Source: Muricea muricata
Lineage: Eukaryota > Cnidaria > Anthozoa > Malacalcyonacea > Plexauridae
Reading direction: 5' to 3'
Length of the DNA: 64,000 nucleotides
Assembly: GCA_963855995.1 (NCBI GenBank)
Contig: OY979725.1
Span: 7,574,118-7,638,117, forward strand
Part shown: piece by piece, positions 8,735 through 22,300 of the stretch
Layout: each line of letters opens with the position of its first letter
How positions within the stretch are numbered: the first letter of the stretch is position 1
The notes under the pieces: model-generated
Database searches by the model: none
The model's input: the letters and a program-made list of their open reading frames with translations, nothing else
What the model was told of the DNA's origin: nothing
Program-made: the position numbers and the translations under genes

Positions 8735-10189
8735 TCAATAATGTAAATATATAAATAAATATCATTTTAAGCTCTAAAACGATGCCGTTATTGATTTAGA
8801 CAGCTTTTTTGCTATCAAATTGCTTCCAGAACGCTTAAAACGCGATTTTCATGATTCTGAGATAACTTTTTTTACTTGCAAAGAAAGTTTTAGGTTTTTA
8901 ATTCCAGCCTGTTTTTTTCGCTCATTTCGATAGTTTGAGGACGGCAAACATGATTTCCGACTTGGCAAGATCAAAAATTTTTATTTAGAAGAGTCTTTTA
9001 GTCTTGAGTTTAGCCCTAAAAACATCATTTTAAGCTCTAATACGATGCCGTTATTGATTTAGACAGCTTTTTTGCGCTCAAATCGCTTCCAGAACGCTTA
9101 AAACGTGATTTTGATGATTCTGAGATCATTTTTTTTCACTTGTAAAGAAAGTTTTAGGTTTTTCATTCCAGCATGTTGTTTTGCTCATTTCGATAGTTAG
9201 AGCAACGCAAACATAAATTCCGACTTGGTAAGATGTGAAATTTCGATTTAGAAGGTGTCCTTTAGCCTTGAGTTTAGCCTTCAAAACATACTTTTAAGCT
9301 CTAAAACGTTGCCGTTATTGATTTAGACAGCTTTTTTGCTATCAAGTTGCTTCCAAAACGCTTAAAACGCGATTTTGATGATTCTGAGATAACTTTTTTA
9401 CTTGCAAAGAAAGTTTTAGGTTTTTTATTCCAGCATGTTTTTTTCGCTCATTTCGACTGTTAGAGCACCGCAAACATGATTTTAGTCTTGGTAAGATCAG
9501 AAATTTTTATTTAGAACGTGTCTTTTAGTCTTGAGTTTAGCCCTCAAAAAATCATTTTAAGCTCTAATACGTTGCCGTTATTGATTTAGACAGCTTTTTT
9601 GCGCTCAAATCGCTTCCAGAACGCTTAAAACGCGAATTTTGATGATTCTGAGATCATTTTTTTTCACTTGCAAAGAAAGTTTTAGGTTTTTTATTCCAGC
9701 ACATTATTTCGCTGATTTCGATAGTTAGAGCACCGCAAACATGATTCCCGAATTGGTAAGATCAGAAATTTCGATTTAGAAGGTGTCTTTTAGTCTTGAG
9801 TTTACCCATCAAAACATCATTTTAAGCTCTAAAACGATGCCGTTATTGATTTAGACAGCTTTCTTGCTATCAAATTGCTTCCAGAACGCTTAAAACGCGA
9901 TTTTGATGATTCTGAGATCATTTTTTTTCACTTGCAAAGAAAGTTTTAAGTTTTTTATTCCAGCACGTTATTTCGCTCATTTCGATAGTTAGAGCACCGC
10001 AAACATGATTCCCGACTTGGTAAGACCAGAAATTTCGATTTAGAAGGTGTCTTTTAGTCTTGAGTTTAGCCCTCAAAACATCATTTTAAGCTCTAAAACG
10101 ATGCTGTTATTGATTTAAACAGCTTTTTTGCAATCAAATTGCTTCCAGAACGCTTAAAACGCGATTTTTAGGATTCTGAGATAACTTTT

Positions 10190-12000
10190 TTTACTTGCAA
10201 AGAAAGTTTTAGGTTTTTCATTCCAGCATGTTTTTTTCGCTCATTTCGATAGTTAGAGGACCGCAAACATGATTTCCGGCTTAAAAAGATTAGAAATTTT
10301 TATTTAGGTGTCTTTTAGTCTTGAGTTTAGCCCTCAAAACATCATTTTAAGCTCTAATATGTTGCCGTTATTGATTTAGACAGCTTTTTTGCGCTCAAAT
10401 CGCTTCCAGAACGCTTAAAACGCGCTTTTGATGATTCTGAGATCATTTTTTTCACTTGCAAAGAAAGTTTTAGGTTTTTTATTCCAGCACGTTATTTCGC
10501 TCATTTCGATAGTTAGAGCACCGCAAACATGATTCCCGACTTGGTAAGATCAGAAATTTCGATTTAGAAGGTGTCTTTTAGTCTTGAGTTTAGCCCTCAA
10601 AACATCATTTTAAGCTCTAAAACCATGCTGTTATTGATTTAAACAGCTTTTTTGCTATCAAATTGCTTCCAGAACGCTTAAAACGCGATTTTTAGGATTC
10701 TGAGATAACTTTTTTTACTTGCAAAAAAAGTTTTAGGTTTTTCATTCCAGCATGTTTTTTTCGCTCATTTCGATAGTTAGAGGACCGCAAACATGATTTC
10801 CGGCTTGGCAAGATCAGAAATTTCTATTTAGGTGTCTTTTAATCTTGAGTTTAGCCCTCAAAACATCATTTTAAGCACTAATACGTTGCCGTTATTGATT
10901 TAGACAGCTTTTTTGCGCTCAAATCGCTTCCAGAACGCTTAAAACGCGATTTTGATGATTCTGAGATCATTTTTTTTCACTTGTAAAGAAAGTTTTAGGT
11001 TTTTCATTCCAGCATGTTATTTCGCTCATTTCGATAGTTAGGGCACCGACACATGATTCCCGACTTGGTAAGATCAGAAATTTCAATTTAGAAGGTGTCT
11101 TTTAGTCTTGAGTTTACCCATCAAAACATCATTTTAAGCTCTAAAACGATGCCGTTATTGATTTAGACAGCTTTCTTGCTATCAAATTGCTTCCAGAACG
11201 CTTAAAACGCGATTTTGATGATTCTGAGATCATTTTTTCTCACTTGCAAAGAAACTTTTAGGTTTTTTATTCCAGCACGTTATTTCGCTCATTTCGATAG
11301 TTAGAGCACCGCAAACATGATTCCCGACTTGGTAAGACCAGAAATTTCGATTTAGAAGGTGTCTTTTAGTCTTGAGTTTAGCCCTCAAAACATCATTTTA
11401 AGCTCTAAAACGATGCTGTTATTGATTTAAACAGCTTTTTTGCTATCAAATTGCTTCCAGAACGCTTAAAACGCGATTTTTATGATTCTGAGATAACTTT
11501 TTTTACTTGCAAAGAAAGTTTTAGGTTTTTCATTCCAGCATGTTTTTTTCGCTCATTTCGATAGTTAGGGGACCGCAAACATGATTTCCGCCTTGGCAAG
11601 ATCAGAAATTTTTATTTAGGTGTCTTTTAGTCTTGAGTTTAGCCCTCAAAACATCATTTTAAGCTCTAATACGTTGCCGTTATTAATTTAGACAACTTTT
11701 TTGCGCTCAAATCGCTTCCAGAACGCTTAAAACGCGATTTTGATGATTCTGAGATCATTTTTTTTCACTTGCAAAGAAAGTTTTAGGTTTTTTATTCCAC
11801 CACGTTATTTCGCTCATTTCGATAGTTAGAGCACCGCAAACATGATTCCCGACTTGGTAAGACCAGAAATTTCGATTTAGAAGGTGTCTTTTAGTCTTGA
11901 GTTTAGCCCTCAAAACATCATTTTAAGCTCTAAAACGATGCCGTTATTGATTTAGACAGCTTTTTTGCTATCAAATTGCTTCCAGAACGCTTAAAGCGCG
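10190..12000 (+). repeat. Multi-monomer block, copy 1 (24-monomer spacing)
   Basis: Shares rare diagnostic variants in the same order with about 16500-18310: ggcttaaaaagattag, ttgcaaaaaaag, caccgacacatgattcc and ttccgccttggc. Measured offset is 6309 bp, about 24 monomers. Scattered differences show it is older than the two exact duplications further right. Confidence 0.75.
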
Positions 12001-12843
12001 ATTTCTATGATTCTGAGATCATTTTTTTTCACTTGTAAAGAAAGTTTTAGGTTTTTCATTCCAGCATGTTGTTTCGCTCATTTCGATAGTTAGGGCACCG
12101 CAAACATGATTCCCGACTTGGTAAGATCAAAAAATTCGATTTAGAAGGTGTCTTTTAGTCTTGAGTTTAGCCCTCAAAACATCATTTTAAGCTCTAAAAC
12201 GTTGCCGTTATGGATTTAGACAGCTTTTTCGCTATCAAATTGCTTCCAGAACGCTTAAAACGCGATTTTGATGATTCTGAGATAACTTTTTTTACTTGCA
12301 AAGAAAGTTTTAGGTTTTTTATTCCACCACGTTATTTCGCTCATTTCGATAGTTAGAGCACCGCAAACATGATTCCCGACTTGGTAAGACCAGAAATTTC
12401 GATTTAGAAGGTGTCTTTTAGTCTTGAGTTTAGCCCTCAAAACATCATTTTAAGCTCTAAAACGATGCCGTTATTGATTTAGACAGCTTTTTTGCTATCA
12501 AATTGCTTCCAGAACGCTTAAAGCGCGATTTCTATGATTCTGAGATCATTTTTTTTCACTTGTAAAGAAAGTTTTAGGTTTTTCATTCCAGCATGTTGTT
12601 TCGCTCATTTCGATAGTTAGGGCACCGCAAACATGATTCCCGACTTGGTAAGATCAAAAAATTCGATTTAGAAGGTGTCTTTTAGTCTTGAGTTTAGCCC
12701 TCAAAACATCATTTTAAGCTCTAAAACGTTGCCGTTATGGATTTAGACAGCTTTTTCGCTATCAAATTGCTTCCAGAACGCTTAAAACGCGATTTTGATG
12801 ATTCTGAGATAACTTTTTTTACTTGCAAAGAAAGTTTTAGGTT
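11790..12843 (+). repeat. Tandem dimer duplication (527 bp twice)
   Basis: A two-monomer unit is repeated head to tail with an offset of 527 bp, measured between the ttccaccac words at 11795 and 12322. Diagnostic variants shared by both copies are aaagcgcgatttctatg, gatcaaaaaattcg, gttatggattt and ctttttcgctatc. Confidence 0.88.
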
Positions 12844-15800
12844 TTTCATTCCAGCATGCTTTTTTCGCTCATTTGGATAGTTAGAGGACCGCAAACATTA
12901 TTTCCGACTTGGTAAGATCAGAAATTTTTATTTAGAAGGTGTCTTTTAGTCTTGAGTTTAGCCCTCAAAACATCATTTTAACCTCTAAAACGTTGCCGTT
13001 ATTGATTTAGACAACTTTTTTGCGCTCAAATCGCTTCATGAACGCTTAAAAAGCGATTTTGATGATTCTGAGATTACTTTTTTTCACTTGCAAAGAATGT
13101 TTTAGCTTTTTCATTCAACATTTTATTTCGCTCATTTCGACAGTTAGAGCACCGCAAACATGATTTTCGTCTTGGTAAAATCAGAAATTTTGATTTAGAA
13201 GGTGCTTTTACTCTTGAGTTTAGCCCTTAAAACATCATTTTAAGCTCTAAAACGATGCCGTTATTGATTTAAAATGCTTTTTTGCTATCAAATTGCTTCC
13301 AGAACGCTTAAAACGCGATATTGATGATTCTGAGATCATTTTTTTTCACTTGTAAAGAAAGTTTTAGGTTTTTCATTCCAGCATGTTATTTCGCTAATTT
13401 CGATAGTTAGGGCACCGACACATGATTCCCGACTTGATAAGATCAGAAATTTCAATTTAGAAGGTGTCTTTTAGTCTTGAGATTACCCATCAAAACATCA
13501 TTTTAAGCTCTAAAACGATGCCGTTATTGATTTAGACAGCTTTCTTGCTATCAAATTGCTTCCAGAACGCTTAAAACGCGATTTTGATGATTCTGAGATC
13601 ATTTTTTCTCACTTGCAAAGAAACTTTTAGGTTTTTTATTCCAGCACGTTATTTCGCTCATTTCGATAGTTAGAGCACCGCAAACATGATTCCCGACTTG
13701 GTAAGACCAGAAATTTCGATTTAGAAGGTGTCTTTTAGTCTTGAGTTTAGCCCTCAAAACATCATTTTAAGCTCTAAAACGATGCGGTTATTGATTTAAA
13801 CAGCTTTTTTCCTATCAAATTGCTTCCAGAACGCTTAAAACGCGATTTTTATGATTCTGAGATAACTTTTTTACTTGCAAAGAAAGTTTTAAGTTTTTCA
13901 TTCCAGCATGTTTTTTTCGCTCATTTCGATAGTTAGGGGACCGCAAACATGATTTCCGCCTTGGCAAGATCAGAAATTTTTATTTAGGTGTCTTTTAGTC
14001 TTGAGTTTAGCCTTCAAAACATCATTTTAAGCTCTAATACGTTGCCGTTATTGATTTAGACAGCTTTTTTGCGCTCAAATCGCTTCCAGAACGCTTAAAA
14101 CGCGATTTTGATGATTCTGAGATAATTTTTTTTCACTTGTAAAGCAAGTTTTAGGTTTTTCAATCCAGCATGTTATTTCGCTCATTTCGATAGTTAGGGC
14201 ACCGCAAACATGACTCCCGACTTGGTAAGATCAAAAATTTCGATTTAGAAGGTGTCTTTTAGTCTTGAGTTTAGCCCTCAAAACATCATTTTAAGCTCTA
14301 AAACTATGCCGTTATTGATTTAGACAGCTTTTTTGCTATCAAATTGCTTCCAGAACGTTTAAAGCGCGATTTTGATGATTCTGAGATAACTTTTTGTACT
14401 TGCAAAGAAAGTTTTAGGTTTTTCATTCCAGCATGTTTTTTTCGCTCATTTCGACTGTTAGAGCACCGCAAACATGATTTTCGTCTTGGTAAGATCAGAA
14501 ATTTTTATTTAGAAGGTGTCTTTTAGTCTTGAGTTTAGCCCTCAAAAAATCATTTTAAGCTGTAATACGTTTCCGTTATTGATTTAGACAGCTTTTTCGC
14601 TATCAAATTGCTTCCAGAACGCTTAAAACGCGATTTTGATGATTCTGAGATAACTTTTTTTACTTGCAAAGAAAGTTTTAGGTTTTTTATTCCAGCACGT
14701 TATTTCGCTTATTTCGATAGTTAGAGCACCGCAAACATGATTCCCGACTTGGTAAGATCAGAAATTTCGATTTAGAAGGTGTCTTTTAGTCTTGAGTTTA
14801 CCCATCAAAACATCATTTTAAGCTCTAAAACGATGCCGTTATTGATTTAGACAGCTTTCTTGCTATCAAATTGCTTCCAGAACGCTTAAAACGCGATTTT
14901 GATGATTCTGAGATCATTTTTTTTCACTTGCAAAGAAAGTTTTAGCTTTTTATTCCAGCACGTTATTTCGCTCATTTCAATAGTTAGAGCACCGCAAACA
15001 TGATTCCCGACTTGGTAAGACCATAAATTTCGATTTAGAAGGTGTCTTTTAGTCTTGAGTTTAGCCCTCAAAACATCATTTTAAGCTCTAAAACGATGCT
15101 GTTATTGATTTAAACAGCTTTTTTGCTATCAAATTGCTTCCAGAACGCTTAAAACGCGATTTTTAGGATTCTGAGATAACTTTTTTTACTTGCAACGAAA
15201 GTTTTAGGTTTTTCATTCCAGCATGTTTTTTTCGCCCATTTCGATAGTTAGAGGACCGCAAATATGATTTCCGGCTTGGTAAGATCAGAAATTTCGATTT
15301 AGAAGGTTCTGTTAGTCTTGAGTTTAGCCCTCAAAACATCATTTTAAGCTCTAATACGTTGCCGTTATTAATTTAGACAACTTTTTTGCGCTCAAATCGC
15401 TTCCAGAACGCTTAAAACGCGATTTTGATGATTCTGAGATCATTTTTTTTCACTTGCAAAGAAAGTTTTAGGTTTTTTATTGCACCACGTTATTTCGCTC
15501 ATTTCGATAGTTAGAGCACCGCAAACATGATTCCCGACTTGGTAAGACCATAAATTTCGATTTAGAAGGTGTCTTTTAGTCTTGAGTTTAGCCCTCAAAA
15601 CATCATTTTAAGCTCTAAAACGATGCGGTTATTGATTTAAACAGCTTTTTTGCTATCAAATTGCTTCCAGAACGCTTAAAACGCGATTTTTATGATTCTG
15701 AGATAACTTTTTTACTTGCAAAGAAAGTTTTAAGTTTTTCATTCCAGCATGTTTTTTTCGCTCATTTCAATAGTTAGGGGACCGCAAACATGATTTCCGC

Positions 15801-16499
15801 CTTGGCAAGATCAGAAATTTTTATTTAGGTGTCTTTTAGTCTTGAGTTTAGCCTTCAAAACATCATTTTAAGCTCTAATACGTTGCCGTTTTTGATTTAG
15901 ACAGCTTTTTTGCGCTCAAATCGCTTCCAGAACGCTTAAAACGCGATTTTGATGATTCTGAGATAATTTTTTTTCACTTGTAAAGCAAGTTTTAGGTTTT
16001 TCAATCCAGCATGTTATTTCGCTCATTTCGATAGTTAGGGCACCGCAAACATGACTCCCGACTTGGTAAGATCAAAAATTTCGATTTAGAAGGTGTCTTT
16101 TAGTCTTGAGTTTAGCCCTCAAAACATCATTTTAAGCTCTAAAACTATGCCGTTATTGATTTAGACAGCTTTTTTGCTATCAAATTGCTTCCAGAACGCT
16201 TAAAACGCGATTTTTAGGATTCTGAGATAACTTTTTTTACTTGCAACGAAAGTTTTAGGTTTTTCATTCCAGCATGTTTTTTTCGCCCATTTCGATAGTT
16301 AGAGGACCGCAAATATGATTTCCGGCTTGGTAAGATCAGAAATTTCGATTTAGAAGGTGCTGTTAGTCTTGAGTTTAGCCCTCAAAACATCATTTTAAGC
16401 TCTAATACGTTGCCGTTATGGATTTAGACAGCTTTTTCGCTATCAAATTGCTTCCAGAACGCTTAAAACGCGATTTTGATGATTCTGAGATAACTTTTT

Positions 16500-18310
16500 T
16501 TACTTGCAAAGAAAGTTTTAGGTTTTTCATTCCAGCATGTTTTTTTCGCTCATTTCGATAGTTAGAGGACCGCAAACATGATTTCCGGCTTAAAAAGATT
16601 AGAAATTTTTATTTAGGTGTCTTTTAGTCTTGAGTTTAGCCCTCAAAACATCATTTTAAGCTCTAATACGTTGCCGTTATTGATTTAGACAGCTTTTTTG
16701 CGCTCAAATCGCTTCCAGAACGCTTAAAACGCGCTTTTGATGATTCTGAGATCATTTTTTTCACTTGCAAAGAAAGTTTTAGGTTTTTTATTCCAGCACG
16801 TTATTTCGCTCATTTCGATAGTTAGAGCACCGCAAACATGATTCCCGACTTGGTAAGATCAGAAATTTCGATTTAGAAGGTGTCTTTTAGTCTTGAGTTT
16901 ACCCATCAAAACATCATTTTAAGCTCTAAAACCATGCTGTTATTGATTTAAACAGCTTTTTTGCTATCAAATTGCTTCCAGAACGCTTAAAACGCGATTT
17001 TTAGGATTCTGAGATAACTTTTTTTACTTGCAAAAAAAGTTTTAGGTTTTTCATTCCAGCATGTTTTTTTCGCTCATTTCGATAGTTAGAGGACCGCAAA
17101 CATGATTTCCGGCTTAGCAAGATCAGAAATTTCTATTTAGGTGTCTTTTAGTCTTGAGTTTAGCCCTCAAAACATCATTTTAAGCTCTAATACGTTGCCG
17201 TTATTGATTTAGACAGCTTTTTTGCGCTCAAATCGCTTCCAGAACGCTTAAAACGCGATTTTGATGATTCTGAGATCATTTTTTTTCACTTGTAAAGAAA
17301 GTTTTAGGTTTTTCATTCCAGCATGTTATTTCGCTCATTTCGATAGTTAGGGCACCGACACATGATTCCCGACTTGGTAAGATCAGAAATTTCAATTTAG
17401 AAGGTGTCTTTTAATCTTGAGTTTACCCATCAAAACATCATTTTAAGCTCTAAAACGATGCCGTTATTGATTTAGACAGCTTTCTTGCTATCAAATTGCT
17501 TCCAGAACGCTTAAAACGCGATTTTGATGATTCTGAGATCATTTTTTCTCACTTGCAAAGAAACTTTTAGGTTTTTTATTCCAGCACGTTATTTCGCTCA
17601 TTTCGATAGTTAGAGCACCGCAAACATGATTCCCGACTTGGTAATACCAGAAATTTCGATTTAGAAGGTGTCTTTTAGTCTTGAGTTTAGCCCTCAAAAC
17701 ATCATTTTAAGCTCTAAAACGATGCTGTTATTGATTTAAACAGCTTTTTTGCTATCAAATTGCTTCCAGAACGCTTAAAACGCGTTTTTTATGATTCTGA
17801 GATAACTTTTTTTACTTGCAAAGAAAGTTTTAGGTTTTTCATTCCAGCATGTTTTTTTCGCTCATTTCGATAGTTAGGGGACCGCAAACATGATTTCCGC
17901 CTTGGCAAGATCAGAAATTTTTATTTAGGTGTCTTTTAGTCTTGAGTTTAGCCCTCAAAACATCATTTTAAGCTCTAATACGTTGCCGTTATTGATTTAG
18001 ACAGCTTTTTTGCGCTCAAATCGCTTCCAGAACGCTTAAAACGCGATTTTGATGATTCTGAGATAATTTTTTTTCACTTGTAAAGAAAGTTTTAGGTTTT
18101 TCAATCCAGCATGTTATTTCGCTCATTTCGATAGTTAGGGCACCGACACATGTTTCCCGACTTGGTAAGATCAGAAATTTCAATTTAGAAGGTGTCTTTT
18201 AGTCTTGAGTTTACCCATCAAAACATCATTTTAAGCTCTAAAACGATGCCGTTATTGACTTAGACAGCTTTCTTGCTATCAAATTGCTTCCAGAACGCTT
18301 AAAACGCGAT
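16500..18310 (+). repeat. Multi-monomer block, copy 2 (24-monomer spacing)
   Basis: Counterpart of 10190-12000 at an offset of 6309 bp; the same ordered variants are present, including ggcttaaaaagattag (about 16586) and ttgcaaaaaaag (17030). Confidence 0.75.
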
Positions 18311-19390
18311 TTTGATGATTCTGAGATCATTTTTTTCACTTGCAAAGAAAGTTTTAGGTTTTTTATTCCAGCACGTTATTTCGCTCATTTCGATAGTTAG
18401 AGCACCGCAAACATGATTCCCGACTTGGTAAGATCAGAAATTTCGATTTAGAAGGTGTCTTTTAGTCTTGAGGTTAGCCCTCAAAACATCATTTTAAGCT
18501 CTAATACGTTGCCGTTATTGATTTAGACAGCTTTTTTGCGCTCAAATCGCTTCCAGAACGCTTAAAACGCGATTTTGATGATTCTGAGATCATTTTTTTT
18601 CACTTGTAAAGAAAGTTTTAGGTTTTTCATTCCAGCATGTTATTTCGCTAATTTCGATAGTTAGGGCACCGACACATGTTTCCCGACTTGGTAAGATCAG
18701 AAATTTCAATTTAGAAGGTGTCTTTTAGTCTTGAGTTTACCCATCAAAACATCATTTTAAGCTCTAAAACGATGCCGTTATTGACTTAGACAGCTTTCTT
18801 GCTATCAAATTGCTTCCAGAACGCTTAAAACGCGATTTTGATGATTCTGAGATCATTTTTTTCACTTGCAAAGAAAGTTTTAGGTTTTTTATTCCAGCAC
18901 GTTATTTCGCTCATTTCGATAGTTAGAGCACCGCAAACATGATTCCCGACTTGGTAAGATCAGAAATTTCGATTTAGAAGGTGTCTTTTAGTCTTGAGGT
19001 TAGCCCTCAAAACATCATTTTAAGCTCTAATACGTTGCCGTTATTGATTTAGACAGCTTTTTTGCGCTCAAATCGCTTCCAGAACGCTTAAAACGCGATT
19101 TTGATGATTCTGAGATCATTTTTTTTCACTTGTAAAGAAAGTTTTAGGTTTTTCATTCCAGCATGTTATTTCGCTAATTTCGATAGTTAGGGCACCGACA
19201 CATGTTTCCCGACTTGGTAAGATCAGAAATTTCAATTTAGAAGGTGTCTTTTAGTCTTGAGTTTACCCATCAAAACATCATTTTAAGCTCTAAAACGATG
19301 CCGTTATTGACTTAGACAGCTTTCTTGCTATCAAATTGCTTCCAGAACGCTTAAAACGCGATTTTGATGATTCTGAGATCATTTTTTCTC
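18145..19390 (+). repeat. Dimeric higher-order repeat, about 2.4 copies of 526 bp
   Basis: A two-monomer unit with an offset of 526 bp (gaggttagccctc at 18470 and 18996; caccgacacatgtttccc near 18140, 18667 and 19193). Shared variants include ttgacttagacag and cgctaatttcg. The last copy diverges at ttttttctcacttgc near 19385. Confidence 0.88.
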
Positions 19391-22300
19391 ACTTGCAAAG
19401 AAACTTTTAGGTTTTTTATTCCAGCACGTTATTTCGCTCATTTCGATAGTTAGAGCACCGCAAACATGATTCCCGACTTGGTAAGACCAGAAATTTCGAT
19501 TTAGAAGGTGTCTTTTAGTCTTGAGTTTAGCCCTCAAAACATCATTTTAAGCTCTAAAACGATGCTGTTATTGATTTAAACAGCTTTTTTGCTATCAAAT
19601 TGCTTCCAGAACGCTTAAAACGCGATTTTTATGATTCTGAGATAACTTTTTTACTTGCAAAGAAAGTTTTAAGTTTTTCACTCCAGCATGTTTTTTTCGC
19701 TCATTTCGATAGTTAGGGGACCGCAAACATGAATTCCGCCTTGGCAAGATCAGAAATTTTTATTTAGGTGTCTTTTAGTCTTGAGTTTAGCCCTCAAAAC
19801 ATCATTTTAAGCTCTAATACGTTGCCGTTATTGATTTAGACAGCTTTTTTGCGCTCAAATCGCTTCCAGAACGCTTAAAACGCGATTTTGATGATTCTGA
19901 GATAATTTTTTTTCACTTGTAAAGCAAGTTTTAGGTTTTTCAATCCAGCATGTTATTTCGCTCATTTCGATAGTTAGGGCACCGCAAACATGACTCCCGA
20001 CTTGGTAAGATCAAAAATTTCGATTTAGAAGGTGTCTTTTAGTCTTGAGTTTAGCCCTCAAAACATCATTTTAAGCTCTAAAACTATGCCGTTATTGATT
20101 TAGACAGCTTTTTTGCTATCAAATTGCTTCCAGAACGTTTAAAGCGCGATTTTGATGATTCTGAGATAACTTTTTGTACTTGCAAAGAAAGTTTTAGGTT
20201 TTTCATTCCAGCATGTTTTTTTCGCTCATTTCGACTGTTAGAGCACCGCAAACATGATTTTCGTCTTGGTAAGATCAGAAATTTTTATTTAGAAGGTGTC
20301 TTTTAGTCTTGAGTTTAGCCCTCAAAAAATCATTTTAAGCTCTAATACGTTTCCGTTATTGATTTAGACAGCTTTTTCGCTATCAAATTGCTTCCAGAAC
20401 GCTTAAAACGCGATTTTGATGATTCTGAGATAACTTTTTTTACTTGCAAAGAAAGTTTTAAGTTTTTTATTCCAGCACGTTATTTCGCTTATTTCGATAG
20501 TTAGAGCACCGCAAACATGATTCCCGACTTGGTAAGATCAGAAATTTCGATTTAGAAGGTGTCTTTTAGTCTTGAGTTTACCCATCAAAACATCATTTTA
20601 AGCTCTAAAACGATGCCGTTATTGATTTAGACAGCTTTCTTGCTATCAAACTGCTTCCAGAACGCTTAAAACGCGATTTTGATGATTCTGAGATCATTTT
20701 TTTTCACTTGCAAAGAAAGTTTTAGGTTTTTTATTCCAGCACGTTATTTCGCTCATTTCAATAGTTAGAGCACCGCAAACATGATTCCCGACTTGGTAAG
20801 ACCAGAAATTTCGATTTAGAAGGTGTCTTTTAGTCTTGAGTTTAGCCCTCAAAACATCATTTTAAGCTCTAAAACGATGCTGTTATTGATTTAAACAGCT
20901 TTTTTGCTATCAAATTGCTTCCAGAACGCTTAAAACGCGATTTTTAGGATTCTGAGATAACTTTTTTTACTTGCAACGAAAGTTTTAGGTTTTTCATTCC
21001 AGCATGTTTTTTTCGCTCATTTCGATAGTTAGAGGACCGCAAATATGATTTCCGGCTTGGTAAGATCAGAAATTTCGATTTAGAAGGTGCTTTTAGTCTT
21101 GAGTTTAGCCCTCAAAACATCATTTTAAGCTCTAATACGTTGCCGTTATTAATTTAGACAACTTTTTTGCGCTCAAATCGCTTCCAGAACGCTTAAAACG
21201 CGATTTTGATGATTCTGAGATCATTTTTTTTCACTTGCAAAGAAAGTTTTAGGTTTTTTATTCCACCACGTTATTTCGCTCATTTCGATAGTTAGAGCAC
21301 CGCAAACATGATTCCCGACTTGGTAAGACCAGAAATTTCGATTTAGAAGGTGTCTTTTAGTCTTGAGTTTAGCCCTCAAAACATCATTTTAAGCTCTAAA
21401 ACGATGCCGTTATTGATTTAGACAGCTTTTTTGCTATCAAATTGCTTCCAGAACGCTTAAAGCGCGATTTCGATGATTCTGAGATCATTTTTTTTCACTT
21501 GTAAAGAAAGTTTTAGGTTTTTCATTCCAGCATGTTGTTTCGCTCATTTCGATAGTTAGGGCACCGCAAACATGATTCCCGACTTGGTAAGATCAAAAAA
21601 TTCGATTTAGAAGGTGTCTTTTAGTCTTGAGTTTAGCCCTCAAAACATCATTTTAAGCTCTAAAACGTTGCCGTTATTGATTTAGACAGCTTTTTCGCTA
21701 TCAAATTGCTTCCAGAACGCTTAAAACGCGATTTTGATGATTCTGAGATAACTTTTTTTACTTGCCAAGAAAGTTTTAGGTTTTTCATTCCAGCATGCTT
21801 TTTTCGCTCATTTGGATAGTTAGAGGACCGCAAACATTATTTCCGACTTGGTAAGATCAGAAATTTTTATTTAGAAGGTGTCTTTTAGTCTTGAGTTTAG
21901 CCCTCAAAACATCATTTTAACCTCTAAAACGTTGCCGTTATTGATTTAGACAACTTTTTTGCGCTCAAATCGCTTCCAGAACGCTTAAAACGCGATTTTG
22001 ATGATTCTGAGATCATTTTTTTTCACTTGTAAAGAAAGTTTTAGGTTTTTCATTCCAGCATGTTATTTCGCTAATTTCGATAGTTAGGGCACCGACACAT
22101 GTTTCCCGACTTGGTAAGATCAGAAATTTCAATTTAGAAGGTGTCTTTTAGTCTTGAGTTTACCCATCAAAACATCATTTTAAGCTCTAAAACGATGCTG
22201 TTATTGATTTAAACAGCTTTTTTGCTATCAAATTGCTTCCAGAACGCTTAAAACGCGATTTTTAGGATTCTGAGATAACTTTTTTTACTTGCCAAGAAAG

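Larger units (their letters stand above)
7223..8760 (+). mobile_element. 5'-truncated LINE (CR1/L2/jockey group)
   Basis: The insert begins inside the reverse-transcriptase coding region and runs through the stop codon, a microsatellite-like 3' UTR and a compact 3' end. It is bracketed by atcat (7218-7222 and 8761-8765), compatible with a 5-bp target duplication; joining the flanks restores the satellite phrase acatcattttaagctc. Truncation at the 5' end with an intact 3' end is the usual result of target-primed reverse transcription. Confidence 0.88.

Noticed and set aside
9737-9765. Possible CENP-B-box-like site at cccgacttggtaaga in the monomer
   Set aside because: Compared with the vertebrate core (nTTCGnnnnAnnCGGGn, either strand), too few of the nine fixed positions match to claim a site.
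12255-12440. Recurring 61-codon frames beginning MRAKLKTKRHLLNRN on the minus strand
   Set aside because: The reverse-strand counterpart of the same monomer. Differences between copies do not look like codon-constrained change, and the frame is lost in most monomers.
14344-14526. Recurring 60-codon frames beginning MLPERLKRDFDDSEIT on the plus strand
   Set aside because: They are one phase of the 263-bp satellite monomer. They recur wherever that monomer recurs, are broken in most copies by stops and indels, and show no domain.
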